Shown here one piece after another: positions 9,336 through 20,469 of a DNA stretch of 64,000 nt (position 1 is the stretch's first letter; the number at the start of each line of letters is the position of its first letter). The DNA is from Isoetes taiwanensis (lineage: Eukaryota; Streptophyta; Lycopodiopsida; Isoetales; Isoetaceae). The DNA is taken from assembly GCA_021234155.1 (NCBI GenBank), contig JAJEKV010000102.1, positions 2,540,456 to 2,604,455 on the forward strand, written 5' to 3'. The notes under the pieces are model-generated. The model was not told where the DNA came from and ran no database searches. It saw only the letters and a program-made list of their open reading frames with translations. A program made the position numbers and the translations under genes.

Positions 9336-9381
9336 CTCCCACCAAACGACACTTTCGGGGGTGAAGAAAGGAGGAAGTGTT

Positions 9382-10747
9382 TTACGAAGCGGGGAAGCCA
9401 TCGGTCCGAAAGTGATCCTCATGGGAGTGAGGGGCGGGCACCATTATGGTATGTGCCAATGAGATCCTGCGTATTTGAAGAGCGAGGAGTGTTGAGCCCA
9501 AGGGCGGGATCAACATCAATGAGAAAATGAGAGCGCACCATGTCTTCAAGGGGCGTGGGCTTCGAAGAAACAAAACCGGCACTCCATGAGGAGGCAGACC
9601 GGAGACCGAAAGCACTGACGCTGGCATTCGGATTACAGTGAAAGATGGGACGCTGCCGATTTAAAGAGCTGACCAGGATGCATTTGAGAGCAAAGACGTA
9701 AACCAGCTTGGCGGTGGATCAAGGATCCGTGAGGTGGCGGCGCGCAAGAAGGTGTCAAGACCATGAAGAGCATCAGCGGGCGTTGCCAACCACGCCATTG
9801 GCAATATAGATCCAATTGGTAGTGTTATCAAGGGTGGCACCATCCTCCCAATTGGGCGGCGAACAAAACGGGATCCCAACGAGATCCCGTCCGAGATCCG
9901 AGGCGGAGTCCATCCAAAGATGGCCATCCATGACCTTGGTCCAAAGGGAAGAGGCATGTCAATCGAGGTTAGGAACCTGGGGCGTGGAGGGACACCCAGG
10001 GAAGCATAGGGAGAGGGGACCATGCCCGTGGTGGGCTGCTGAGCCTGCTCCCTGAATTCACGGACAAGGGCCGGATCAAGAGCTTTGCACCAATGGTCCC
10101 AAACAGAAGCAGGGAGCTGAGAGTTGACAGGAGGGCTATCCCAACCCGTGGGGACTGTCTTGCTATCGAAGAAAACCTGTGATTGATTGTAACCAGCCGT
10201 CGCGCATATAAACTTGTGCAAAGGGAAGATCCTGGGGATGTGCGGATACTTCCTTATCCGTTTGCGGCGCTTCAAACACCGAGAGGCAAATGATGAGCAA
10301 GCTCGGGCATGTATTCTTGATGAAGAGCATGTAATCCGATCATGATCGCACAGATAGGGTTGTTATCCGAAGCAACCATTGAAGTGTGGGATCACCGAAG
10401 TTCCTGATGTGGCCCATCTCAAATTTGTCCCGGTATCCGCCGGGATAGAAATCATGAAAAAATGCATTACCGAACAACTCGAAGGTGATCATATCCGGAT
10501 CGTCACGATGAATGAGATCAAAGACTAAAAGGGCTAAGAATAAACATTTGTCTTCTTGAGAGGTCTAGCCAGATCCAAGAAAATCTGCGGTCTTGGGGAA
10601 CATCAAAACTGGACCATCAAATGGTATGCCACCGGAAGAAAGAGGTGGCGGAGCAACCACATAATCCGGATAACTAGAAGGAATAGGGAAGTCAACAAAG
10701 GTTGAGAGCAATGGTAACATAGCCTTCAAGTTTGGTCTGAGCCTCAT
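9382..10747 (-). pseudogene. Gypsy accessory region, distal ORF fragments
   Basis: Minus-strand fragments at 10565-10747 (SYPDYVVAPPPLSSGG, FDGPVLMFPKTADFLGSG), 9661-10275 (KRRKRIRKYPHIPRIFPLHKF, STWDHW-like WDHWCKALDPALVREF) and 9382-9627 look like one decayed Pro/Leu-rich protein. It follows the coiled-coil ORF in the same orientation as pol. I recognise no family. Extra ORFs between integrase and the 3' LTR are known in Tat-lineage gypsy elements, but I cannot show homology. Confidence 0.4.
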
Positions 10748-10808
10748 CGTGGATCAATAGCTTGTCAGAAGCTATTGTTCGAGGTCACGCGGATCACGGC
10801 TCCTTTTT

Positions 10809-11481
10809 CTAACGTATATGTGGTAGGGTCACGGACCCGTTCCGAAGTTGTGACATGGGAGGAGGATTGCCGCAGGAACATGGAGTCGGAACCCGGCAAT
10901 CTCGGGCGTCATCAAGGACTTTTGTTTCGAGCCTCAGTAAGCCGATCTTGGAGATGTGGTAAGGAGAGGTCTCGCGTGGAAAGTTGAGCTTCCAAAGAGG
11001 CAATTTGAGCGCCACGCTGTAAGGTCTTGAGCTTGAGTGTTGTAATGCCGAGAGCTCAGATCTGGCGCGGTCCAGTTTGGCAATGTTTTTTTCCTTGTCA
11101 ACCAAGAGAGTCTCTCTTGCCTTGACCTGCTCCGATAATTCCTGAATGGTGGTCTGCAATTGCGCCTGCTGATCAGTAAGCAGAGTAATCTGATTTTGGG
11201 CAGCCTTGAGATCTTCACGGGCCTGTAAAAAAACCTCGTGCTTGGCTTGAAGCTGGGTCTCCAGAGTATGAACTTGCGTGGTAGCAGCTTGAAGGTCTCG
11301 CTGAACCGCGTCTGAGGCCTCCAGGGCTGTTTGAACCGCATTCATGAGAGCTTCCTGAGATTCTTGTAACTTGAGAGCAAATGCCTTGAGCATCCCCGGC
11401 CGATATTGATACAAAAGTCGGGCGAGGGTGCGGAGGCGAGGGGCCTCGGCCAGCGGCGTGTTTGTGACGCTTGTGAGACAT
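10809..11481 (-). pseudogene. Gypsy accessory ORF, coiled-coil protein
   Basis: A start ATG at 11481 gives MSHKRHKHAAGRG, a basic N terminus. The frame then shifts into 10809-11414, which carries about 120 residues of heptad-rich coiled coil with many A, L, Q, E and K (for example QRDLQAATTQVHTLETQLQ and QEALMNAVQTALEASDAV). After LDRARSELSALQ the frame is lost again. It sits downstream of integrase on the same strand, so it is an accessory gene of the element or a captured host coiled-coil gene. Its function is not known to me. Confidence 0.55.
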
Positions 11482-12776
11482 GATGAGAACCGGAGGGCCT
11501 CGCTTCAGAGAGGAAGAGGAGACAAAGGATTACGCGTGGTGTTATGCTAGACATGACCGTAAGAAGAAGGGCGGAAGTGCCAACCGGTTGATTTTGAGGA
11601 AGGGAATGAAAGGGACGGTTGAGTGGAAGCATGAGAATGAGGAGGTGAGGGAGGAAAGTAATGACTGAATGATGGCTTGAAGATGGCCTCCCACGAAACT
11701 TCAGAGATAGAAGTGGCAGCCCAAGACGGTCAACTTCTTGAGAAGACGGTAGAACAACAATTGGGGCCAATCAATGTGGTGGTTGGAGCGAGTAGCAAAG
11801 GACCACTATATTATAGAAAGGCTTATTGATATGGGTGTTCTTGATAGAATACCAAGGAACTTTAGCCTACGTAAACTTAACAAAAAGTTTCATGGGGCTT
11901 GTCAATATTTGTCGAGCATGCGTTTGCTTTGATAAGCGTGAGCACCAAACTCGGTGACATCTAGATCCCGTATGGCGCACTCAAGATAAACAAGGGGTTT
12001 GCAAAGGGATATGGAATACCTCAGAAATTAGGTGTTTGGTCAAGAAATGGTGGTGCCATCGACCACCGTAGTGTATCCATTCGGCCGTTGACGATGTGAG
12101 CGATGAACCGCTTTAAATGGTCCGATTTGAGCCGGAAGTTCCATTTGTGAAAATTCGTGAAGCTTCCTGCTCTCAAGACTTCACGATTCGGCCAACAAGG
12201 GCTTCACGGAAGTGGGCGCCAAGAAAGATACTGACTCGAAAAGAGCCGGTTCCTCGGAGCAGAGGGCTTGAAGTGTAGGAAATTTTGCAGCCCATGGCAA
12301 AGAGCTTCGGAAAAGAACGGTGATTCAAAGGCTGAGCAAAGAACCGAGGACAAAGGCAGAGAGATCTAAAAGGTTTAGGGCGCATGGAATGGAGGCTAAG
12401 AGGCATGATGAGGGGCTAAGCCGCAACCGCTGATGGTGCTGTGTCAAAAGATGCCAAGGAGGCGATTGAGAGGCAAAAATTTGGCTAAGTCCCAAACAAC
12501 AAAGGGAGAAGCAATGAACGGTGGAGATGAGGCGAGAGAATGATGGGATGGACAGTGGCCAAAGACACACATTAATGTTCGACGGCGGAAAAAGAAGGAA
12601 TGTCATTTAATGTCGGGTAACTTGAAGTGGGATATCATTAAAACGAAGGTATCGGAAGGTACCATGGCTAGATATGCTGTGGAGAAAAGATTCTAATTTT
12701 AGAAACAAACCTTGCATTGCAAACACATTGGCGAATTTTTGATTGGTCCACGCCGGCGTGAAGTTCCTCGGTTGGC

Positions 12777-12784
12777 TATATAAG
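12777..12784 (+). promoter_or_regulatory. Possible antisense TATA box inside the gypsy element
   Basis: TATATAAG lies in TTGGCTATATAAGAGAAG, 43 bases before the ATG of a 97-codon plus-strand ORF. A CCAAT box in reverse (ATTGG) lies about 35 bases further upstream. The layout suits a promoter running antisense to pol, but no expression evidence exists. Confidence 0.3.
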
Positions 12785-12826
12785 AGAAGCAGAGGTTGAA
12801 GCGGAGACAATCTGGATGGCGCCAAG

Positions 12827-13120
12827 ATGTCTCACTGGCTGGTTTGCATGACAAATGCACTATGCCTTCCAACCGCCTCGGAGTGGATTACGGGCAAAAT
12901 GGACTGTATCTCGGACCTCAATGCCTGCACAATCGCGGGCATTGCTATGGATCAGTGGTGGTGTCGGCATGGTGAGCATGCCGATCCCCACACCAACCGG
13001 ATGGAGGTGATTCTCACTTTTGCTTTGGGGACCCCGAAACAAGCCGGTACCACATCCTGGCGTATTCACCTCTCTCCAACCCCGAGTAGAGGGTTTTTCT
13101 TCTTAGGACTTAGTAGATAG
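12827..13120 (+). CDS. Small antisense ORF in the gypsy element, unknown
   Basis: 97 residues starting MSHWLVCMTNALCL, with several Cys, His and Trp residues (DQWWCRHGEH), ending at 13120. It is antisense to pol, lies just beyond integrase and is preceded by a TATA-like box. I recognise no domain. Antisense ORFs between integrase and the 3' LTR have been described in some Tat elements; membership here is inference and the ORF may be chance. Confidence 0.25.
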   Translation: MSHWLVCMTNALCLPTASEWITGKMDCISDLNACTIAGIAMDQWWCRHGEHADPHTNRMEVILTFALGTPKQAGTTSWRIHLSPTPSRGFFFLGLSR

Positions 13121-13502
13121 GGCTCGAGCCCGTTTTTGTATATAGGGCAAAGGCCATAGCGAAATAGCCGGGTTGTGCCCACATTTTGTAAAACAATTCC
13201 ACCTATAATATAAATATGCCGCTGGTTTAGTCACTATCCGTTGTGTTTGTGTCCGAACAAGATCCGCTTGTTGATTTTCACTTTCTCGTGGTATGAAATG
13301 TTTTGGAGGCTAAAGCCATTAACTAGTGTAGGTAATGGAGTTCCATCTAATTCAAATAGTTGGAAAACGCTTTGGTTGCACCACTTGAACAATTCGATAA
13401 GGGACAAGCCATCCGAACGTTAGCTTACCCGAAAATTTTTTTACCGAGAATCATAAAGAAGAACCAAATCTCCTTCTTTGAATGTTTTGTCTTAAGTCTT
13501 TG

Positions 13503-14400
13503 TCATGCAATGATTTTTTGCAACCGCTGTCCATGAAGAACACGAACATAAGCATCACGCCTTAAGTTCATCCAACTGCTCCAATTGATAAACCCTTTCT
13601 TTGAGTCGAAAGGATTATGGGCTGCAGCCGCTTGAAAAACCGAGAGTTGGAAGGATGTATTCAAACGGCATGATGAGAGCTTTTGACCATAAACCAATTT
13701 GAAAGGAGTGTGACCAAGAGCGATTTTTGAAACAAGTATTGTAAGCCCAAAGAACAAGAGGGAAGTTTGTTTTGCCCCGGTCGCGGCGAGAAGCGCCACA
13801 AATTTTCTTTGAGAATTGTGACCGTAGTTTTGTTGGTGCTTTCGCCAAACCATTCCCTTTGAGGATAGTAAGGTGTGCTCTTGTGATGATGTATCAGAGA
13901 TAATCCGCCAGCTCCTTGATGGTATGATTGATAAAATGGACACCACGACACCGACCAAATTCGGGGGCAGCCGAATCGTGATGATTTGTTGATAGATGAC
14001 CTTTGGCAGGCCGGGCCGCAAGTTGTCCGGAAGTGCTAAGCCCGCCCATTTGGTAGCGTGAGTCATGAGAAATCCGAATGTAGCGGCACCCGTGTGCGCG
14101 CAGAGGGTCGATGGGTCCCACAAAATCCATTCCCCATTTGTCGGGGGAAGGGCGGGCTTAATCGGGCGCGCCAAGGGAAGAGCCGCCACGGGTCGGGCCG
14201 CCCCACGCTGGGCAAGCATCACACGGCGGGTGCGGGCGTATGGAGCGCCTTTGAAGAGCTGGGCAAAAAAATAACCAAGAAGAAGGATTTTTATGCGTCC
14301 GGGTGTCACCATGAAAAATGACCACCACCGAGCCCCCTTCATGGGCTTTCTAACAATATCCGGGACTCATGAGGGAGAACACAAATGGCGGGCTGACTGT
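13503..14400 (-). pseudogene. Gypsy integrase
   Basis: The H2C2-like zinc segment reads across 14200-14400 in shifting frames (HEGGSVV, FHGDTR). The core follows with MDFVGPIDPLRAHGCRYI and a D-x-R segment at 13894-14130, then HSSQEHT-like and NKTTVTILKENLW segments at 13661-13951, and the KALIMPFEYILP segment near 13680. It spans at least three frames, so this copy cannot make an active integrase. The position after RT/RNase H is the gypsy order. Confidence 0.75.
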
Positions 14401-14689
14401 ATCCTTACCTCTTTTGTAAAGATGGCCGGCAAACCATGGTGTAATCACTGACCTCGCGAGAAATTGGTGTCGACGGGATTGTCGCTGGCTTGAGAGAGCG
14501 CGGGCGTCCCTCCGTGGAAGAGCCCGAAGGAGATACCGCTGAAAGTCGAACCAATGTGGTGCTGCCGACCGTAAAGAGTTGAGCCGCCGTGAAAGGCGCC
14601 TGAGACTCAAAGGAGGGATCATCCGTGTGGATGCGGAAAGATAATCCGACAACATGAGATTTGGCCACTTTGTGAACAATTTCAAAAGG

Positions 14690-15110
14690 TGCAAATTCTG
14701 CGGGTATGAGGACCTAACGAGCAATGCGCCCGCGGGCGGATTTGTTGATCAAATAAAGGAGTGCTTGGTGGTCAACAAAAATTTGATCCGACTGCCCAAA
14801 AGATAGTGACGAAGCGCTGGACACGTAAAATTAAATCCAAGGCTTCACGCTCATGGGCGAAGTAGTTAACCAACGTAATTTAGTTTACGGCCGGGCGATT
14901 CGTTTGGTTTGTCACAGGCGATCATATTCTTGAGAAAGAACAGCCCCAATAGCAAACGCCGACATCTACATGGACGGAAAGGGCTTGTCCCATTGAGGAG
15001 GAACAAGAACCGGCCCGAGTAAGCAAGAGCTTCAATCGTTTGAGCAAAGATCCTACCGGGAATTCCAAGCCCGTGGATTCATCACCCGAGGAGTTTATGA
15101 ATGGGATCTG
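14690..15110 (-). pseudogene. Gypsy RNase H region
   Basis: VDHQALLYLINKSARGRIAR is readable at about 14700-14780, the C-terminal signature of gypsy RNase H. Upstream fragments at 14922-15113 are compatible with the rest of the domain. Stops and frame changes are frequent. Confidence 0.65.
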
Positions 15111-15149
15111 CAATGAGTCCGTGAAATGAAGGTGGAGTAATAATTGACC

Positions 15150-15740
15150 TTACCCAAGAAAGAGCGGTCTCCTTGATATTGGTGGTGCTTGAGCCTTGAG
15201 CACAATAACCGATTTTAGCAGATCCGCGGATACTCGCTTTGTTGACAACGATCCCAACGTAACACCCGGCGACGCAAAGGTGCATTTCGGGATTGAGACT
15301 AATGCCTGACTCATCACATTTCGAAGACGAAGTTCCAATTTATCCAAAATGGTCAGCCATGGAACTGTGAGGGCAGAAGTCATCTTGAAAAAATTTGCAA
15401 AAGGGATTTTCCTTCATAAAATCATGAAAAAATGAGAGCATGATGCGTTGAAACGCTGATGGAGAGTTTGATAATCCAAAAGGAACCACCTTGTAGGCAA
15501 AAAGTACCTTACCCGGTGGTGAAAGTAGTTTTGAGTTGATCAGATTCTTTGATTGAGATCCGATTGTAGCCAGAAAACCATCCATGAAGGAGTACATCTC
15601 ATGTCCAAGAACCTCTTCCAGAAACTCGGTATGTGAAGGAAGTGGAAAATGATCACGCTCGGTGGCGGATTGAGTTTTCGTAGTCCACGCAAACGCGGAT
15701 CTTACCATTGTGTTTGAGTGCAATGACGATGGGGCTCACC
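15150..15740 (-). pseudogene. Gypsy reverse transcriptase
   Basis: The minus-strand ORF 15340-15723 shows, in order, FPLPSHTEFLEEVLGHEMYS, FMDGF, KVLFAYKVVPFGLSNSPSAF, QRIMLSFFHDF and FFQDDF. These correspond to the gypsy RT blocks, including the active-site F-x-D-D. The adjoining ORF 15150-15383 carries the thumb and connection (LLKSVIVLKA). A stop lies in the N-terminal block, where IRVCVDY would be expected. Confidence 0.85.
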
Positions 15741-16669
15741 CATTCGTAATGTTTGACCTCATAGATCAAACCCGCAAAGGAGTTTGTCAATTTCACGCCT
15801 TGACGCGATCACGGTAATTTGGGTTGGCCGTCTAATCGCCGCTAAAGACGCGGCATCAGATTTGGTAGGAAATGGGGAGTTCCCCAAAGTTTTGTTGATT
15901 CCCGAAGGTCTCGGTAGCTCCAAGCGAAATGTGTTTGAACTTTTGAAGAGCGTGACGGCCCGGTTACGATAGGGTGTCTAAGATTTGCGCAATCGCGGAC
16001 AGGGATTATTGTTGCCTACGCCCACAATCACTTCGTGAGTCCAATATGGGGATAACTTCCATGTCTTGACAATATGAGCAGGAGGTTGAAGCATAACAGA
16101 TGCGGGCACTCAAGTGGTGAAAAGAGAGGTTGTTGAGTTTCATCAAGCGTAGGTTGCTTCATGACAGCCGCGGTACATCTACGAGAGCCGGAGGTTCCGA
16201 TCCCGAAAAGTGATCAACACGCTGGATGCGATTGCAAGGAGCCGTAAGGGTCAAAAAAAGCAGCCACGCCTGGTCCTGATCAAGAGTCATTTCTCCCCAA
16301 GGATCAAAGATATTCGGGTAGGAGGACAGAGGCGCTTCGCAGTGGAGCCCGAATCCTGATAGATATTCGGGCGCCCCTAATCGGGTGTCGAGAGGGGTTC
16401 AGCATTGTCGACGGAAATGATTTTGCCTGCTTCCAAGTCCATAGTGGCATTGAGGTGACCATCTGTGATGATTCACTGATCCGGGTGGGCTCCAAGAATG
16501 GATACTCTTTGGCCCGACGGAGAAAAGGTCCGCCGACCAACATTTCATAATCACCGGATCTTCTCCAGCCTTCCAAACACCAAATCTAAGGGGAATCGGA
16601 GATCACCAATGTTGATGTGAAGAAGAGGCGGACGCCTTGAGGTCGCGGATATGGCCATTAGCCAATTTG

Positions 16670-17050
16670 ATATCATATGGGGCAATGATAGAGTTGTTTG
16701 ATGCCCATTTGTTTTGCGAGTTTATCCGTGATGAGATTAATCGCGCTACCTCAATCAATTTGAACATGGTTGACTTGTTTGATTGCCCACCGCGGCATGT
16801 ACCGCGGGTGTAGAGGTAGCAACAGCCCCAAATCCAAAACAGTCGGAGTGGTAACCGGTCCTTGAGAGCGGAGACGTAGTTTCAAAATCGTGGCAAGACT
16901 TAGAGGAATTTTGATTTTGCCAGCTCCTCCTTGGAGTTCCAGAGGCACATGAGAAAAAGGATCTAGCTGGATCCACGCGTGCCGGAGGCGTGGTAATGAA
17001 GCGAAGAACTTTGAGTAGGTCAAATCCAACCTGGCAGCTATATTTGGATA
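16670..17050 (-). pseudogene. Gypsy protease region
   Basis: On the minus strand 16700-16775 reads VQID-stop-GSAINLITDKLAKQMG. This is the aspartic protease D-x-G-S/A motif with a stop in place of the residue after D. The preceding part (16751-17224) holds the gag/protease linker. The domain order supports the call. Confidence 0.6.
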
Positions 17051-17695
17051 TGTCCGAGAGCGTGGAGTTTGAGACGGGAAGGTGCTTCTTGTCCTTGTTG
17101 AGCCTCGAGTAGTGGCATGAACATTAGCCAACGCGGCGGCCTTCAAAGCCTTGCATGAGGTTCGTAATGCTTTAAGTAACTTTAGGCATGACATGCGGCA
17201 TGAGTTTCTCCAAATCAGGTGCAAAGTGAACCTTTTTTTTCTTCGTCATGAGGAATGGTATCATTTGCAAAGCGAGGTTGGGTGCCATTAGGAATAATGG
17301 TTAAGGGCGTGGGTTCCAGTAAACGTGAAAAACCAACCCAATTTGATGGCTGAACCGAGGATTAAGTGTCCAAAAATTTCTTCCGTGCTTGTTGATCCAT
17401 CCGAGGTTGATTGGCGGAGCTGGTTGATAGCGTGATTGCCGAGGCGCCGCGAGGTGGCTTCTTAAGAACAGACGCCCTTGTTTGCCATTAGCAATCCGTC
17501 GAGTTGGTAACCGTGAGGCGGACCGATGGTCCGATTGGTGCCGTGAAGTCGCACCACGAACTTGTGGAAGTTGAGGGCACGCCGGGTGGTATCACCCCAT
17601 TCTTACAAAGATAACACCGAAGCTTTAGAAGGATCAAAAGGAGGACGTGTGTTGGGTCCCCGCTGTTGCTCCCGCTGATGATAGAGTTGATTGGG

Positions 17696-18040
17696 TTATA
17701 CCGCAATGGTGGTCGCCGATATTGCGCGATTTTGCCGAGGTGTGGTTTGCACTTGATAAACCAAATTGTTATGAAAGGTGTAGGATGAGTGCGAGTGCAC
17801 TCTCCGTGGCATGATTGCACATGTTGCATCTTTTACAATGAGGCGGGCCATTGGTGGAGTTGCACTCATTCGCCAAGTGGCCTTGATATTTGCAAATATG
17901 GCACCAACCGACTGCCGGCTAAGGATTGGCGTGTTGAGGTTGAACGGCGGCCAGGGAACCATGACGGGTGGAATGAAAGGGAGCTCCCGAAGAGCCACGC
18001 CACGGAGCAAACATTGATTGAAAGTGATTGACAAGGTCAA
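17696..18040 (-). pseudogene. Gypsy gag nucleocapsid zinc knuckle
   Basis: On the minus strand, 17862-17903 encodes CHICKYQGHLANEC, a perfect CX2CX4HX4C knuckle. A second Cys/His cluster (HCKRCNMCNHA) follows directly. This identifies the gag nucleocapsid. The frame does not match the longest ORF here, so shifts occur on either side. Confidence 0.8.
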
Positions 18041-18049
18041 TAGCCTGCT

Positions 18050-19070
18050 CCAAAGTCTTCGCCTGGTGTATTCACCATGAGTCGAGAGATATTTGGAGGA
18101 AGTCCTTGGAGAAACCGGACCAAAAACTGCTCACAGGGGGGGTACTCCTTGAGTTTGCTTGGCGGCATGTGAAGACGACCAGAAAATCCCGAGAACTCGT
18201 GGGCTCTTGTTGAAGGTCATTGAGTTGCTTGAGATGAAGTTGATCATCATCCGTGGTCCCATAGTGAGAAAAGAAAAGCTCATTTTACGACCAATCTTGT
18301 TTCCAAGTGGCTTTTGTTGGACATGAGCCATTGATGAGGTGAGCCACGAGGGTTGTGGAAAAGATGTGGAATTTCAGTTGAGGTTGCGCGATGACCATTC
18401 GAACAACTGAGCCTCAAATTCTTCCATGTGGGCTGAGCACTTTGGTCTAGGGTTTGCCTTCTCGTGTTGCCAAAGGTGGGATAAGTCGGCTTAAAGCCCA
18501 AAGGTAGAGGTGAAAGTGCTTGGCCGGACAGAACAAAGATAGTGATTATATTGAGGTGGAGTTGGAGGTGGCATGGTGCGGAAGGACCCCTCGTTGACGG
18601 GTGGACCCGCGGGGAGGTACCAAGGTGCCTCGAGCATTGGTTTTGAGGTCGGTAAGGTTGTAAAACAGAAGAGTGGTGGGAAATGTAGGGAAGAGAAATT
18701 CCGGGAGGCTCAAAAAGAGACATGTGGATATCCCCGCCCACCCTAAGTGGAGATGATGGTTGTGAAGGCAGAGGCGTATGGCTAGAAGAATGATGGATGT
18801 AGGCATGTTCGGGTATGAAAGTAAGGTTGAGAAGGGGGCCCGATAGGGCTCCCCGATAGTGATGAGGTGACTGAGGTCGGAGCAATGTTTGCACGCTGAG
18901 GTGGGGAATTTGGATGAGACAGACACCGCGAGGGGTGGGTGGCGCCGATCGAGCCCTAGACCTAATGTGGCCTCCCTCAATGTCATAAAAGCGTATCCAT
19001 ACATATCACGAACAACTTCCCCGTCGCATGACGCCCCAAGCGGTGCCCGTCCGGGAAAGAAGTTCTTCAA
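18050..19070 (-). pseudogene. Gypsy gag N-terminal/capsid remnant
   Basis: Overlapping minus-strand ORFs (18546-19070 and 18280-18894) fill the space between the 5' LTR and the zinc knuckle, where gag must lie. The reading shifts frame repeatedly. I see a Pro/Leu-rich start and fragments compatible with a retrotransposon gag near 18050-18250, but no strong motif. The call rests on position. Confidence 0.45.
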
Positions 19071-19179
19071 AGTGTGAAGTTTCGACCCGACATATGGCGC
19101 ATGAAGAAAGGAAAGCGAATCGAACCCGGCTTACGCCACGATGTTTGGGGGCTGGTTGGAACCCCGCAAGATGACCCTC

Positions 19180-19708
19180 TGTGAGGACCCGTGGATCTAA
19201 CAGAGAATCCGGGACTATGTCATCTCGCGATTTGCAAGAAGAGAACAAGAAGAAGAAAAACAGTAACAAAAGAGAACAATGAGAGGAAAATGATAAGCTT
19301 CCTTTGATATCAATGATGAACATACATGAGCTCGAAATCGAGAAGATCGAAAAGAGACAAGACTCAAAACTCATCTAAAACTCATGTGCTAGCTCTACTC
19401 ATATATATAGTACAATGGCCTTTGGCCCAATATAGACACTCGGATCGATCTCTTGCCGACTCTCGAAGGATGCCTGATTTGAATCTTGCCGGTGCCTCTT
19501 GAAGTGCCTAGAATCATGCCGACGACGCTGTGCGGTCATTCGCTTGTCCGAGCGCGGGTGCCTTTGTTGACGGGACGCAGCTTTGATCAAGGCGGGTCCG
19601 GCCGCTGGTCTTCGGCGAGCCTTTGATGGCTGACCCGTGGCTGATCAGGATCCTTGTTCTTGACCTGGTCCGTCATGAAATAGTCCCGCACTGAGGCACA
19701 GACTAACA
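19180..19708 (-). repeat. Gypsy 5' LTR
   Basis: It begins TGTGAGGACCCGTGGATC and ends GAGGCACAGACTAACA. It matches 8798-9335, with multiple small indels concentrated in the GC-rich second half. Confidence 0.88.
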
Positions 19709-19865
19709 ACCCCGATCCTCGACAAGATGCATCGCCAACGAGTCCAATACAACCTCAACCAAGAAAAACCAATAGGTTAACCGAAATTCTCCTTGTTCGG
19801 ATTTTAATGGGGTTTTAGGCAAGTTTTATGACTTGAAAGAGAGGATCCCCGCATCGGCCCGAGCT

Positions 19866-20339
19866 TTATGACCATCCGTAAATTGAACCATCAAAGTTCG
19901 CAGCTTCCAGCCGGATTTCGTGAGTTCTTAGAATGGTGTTTTTCAAAATTTGAGATTGCATTGTGGTCCAAAGATGGCTAAGAGTAATGTTGACTTGTTG
20001 ATGAGAAAGTTGTTTGCAGGAATATAAGGGCGATTTCTTTTTATTTGGAATCGATGATCGCACCAACACAAAATTAAAAGTGGTTAATAAGCCAATTTTC
20101 CTTAAGGATCCGGCCCAAAGTGTACCAGAAATTTTGGAGATACCAGTGATAGATGACAAAGAGATATAAGGGTTCTCGCCAACCACCAACACAATGATAT
20201 GTCCAAATAGTTTTGCTCCGGAAAAGTTGGATTCCAATTTCCTTTTGAGCAACTTAAACCATGGTCGAGGGACTTCACGGCCGCAAAAGTGTGCCAGCTT
20301 ATGAAGGAACATCAAATGTGGAACATGTGGGATTCTCAA
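19866..20339 (-). pseudogene. Unrecognised decayed ORF
   Basis: 157 residues without a start context I trust. The sequence is hydrophobic/basic (FCGREVPRPWFKLLKRKLES, LFGHIIVLVVGENPYISL) with no motif I recognise. It lies between the gypsy LTR and a Ulp1-like remnant, so a transposon origin is likely but unproven. Confidence 0.3.
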
Positions 20340-20469
20340 GAGTCAAAGAATCGCATGAAAATGCTCGACAAGTATTTTCATAAATGAATCTTTTAAAACT
20401 CTTTGAAAGTCAATATAAGTAAAAAAATTCTATGATATGTGTTGTACTTTTTCAATATAAAATATTTGA

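Larger units (their letters stand above)
8798..19708 (-). mobile_element. Ty3/gypsy LTR retrotransposon, decayed
   Basis: Paired LTRs of about 0.53 kb (8798-9335 and 19180-19708), TGTGAG...TAACA, enclose 9.8 kb. Coding is on the minus strand in the order gag with one CCHC knuckle, protease, RT, RNase H, integrase, which is the gypsy order. Every domain is interrupted by frameshifts or stops. The LTRs differ by many small indels, mostly in GC-rich parts, so this copy is older than the neighbouring copia. About 3.9 kb between integrase and the 3' LTR holds additional ORFs, as in Tat-type elements. I could not find a convincing primer-binding site. The five flanking bases (CCCTC left, ACCCC right) are not identical. 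Confidence 0.85.

Noticed and set aside
8798-19708. That the H3-like gene is cargo of the gypsy element
   Set aside because: The gene and palindrome C lie wholly left of the LTR at 8798; nothing histone-like lies between the gypsy LTRs.
8788-19713. A perfect target duplication for the gypsy element
   Set aside because: Flanks read CCCTC and ACCCC; they do not match, and CCCTC also precedes the inner side of the right LTR.
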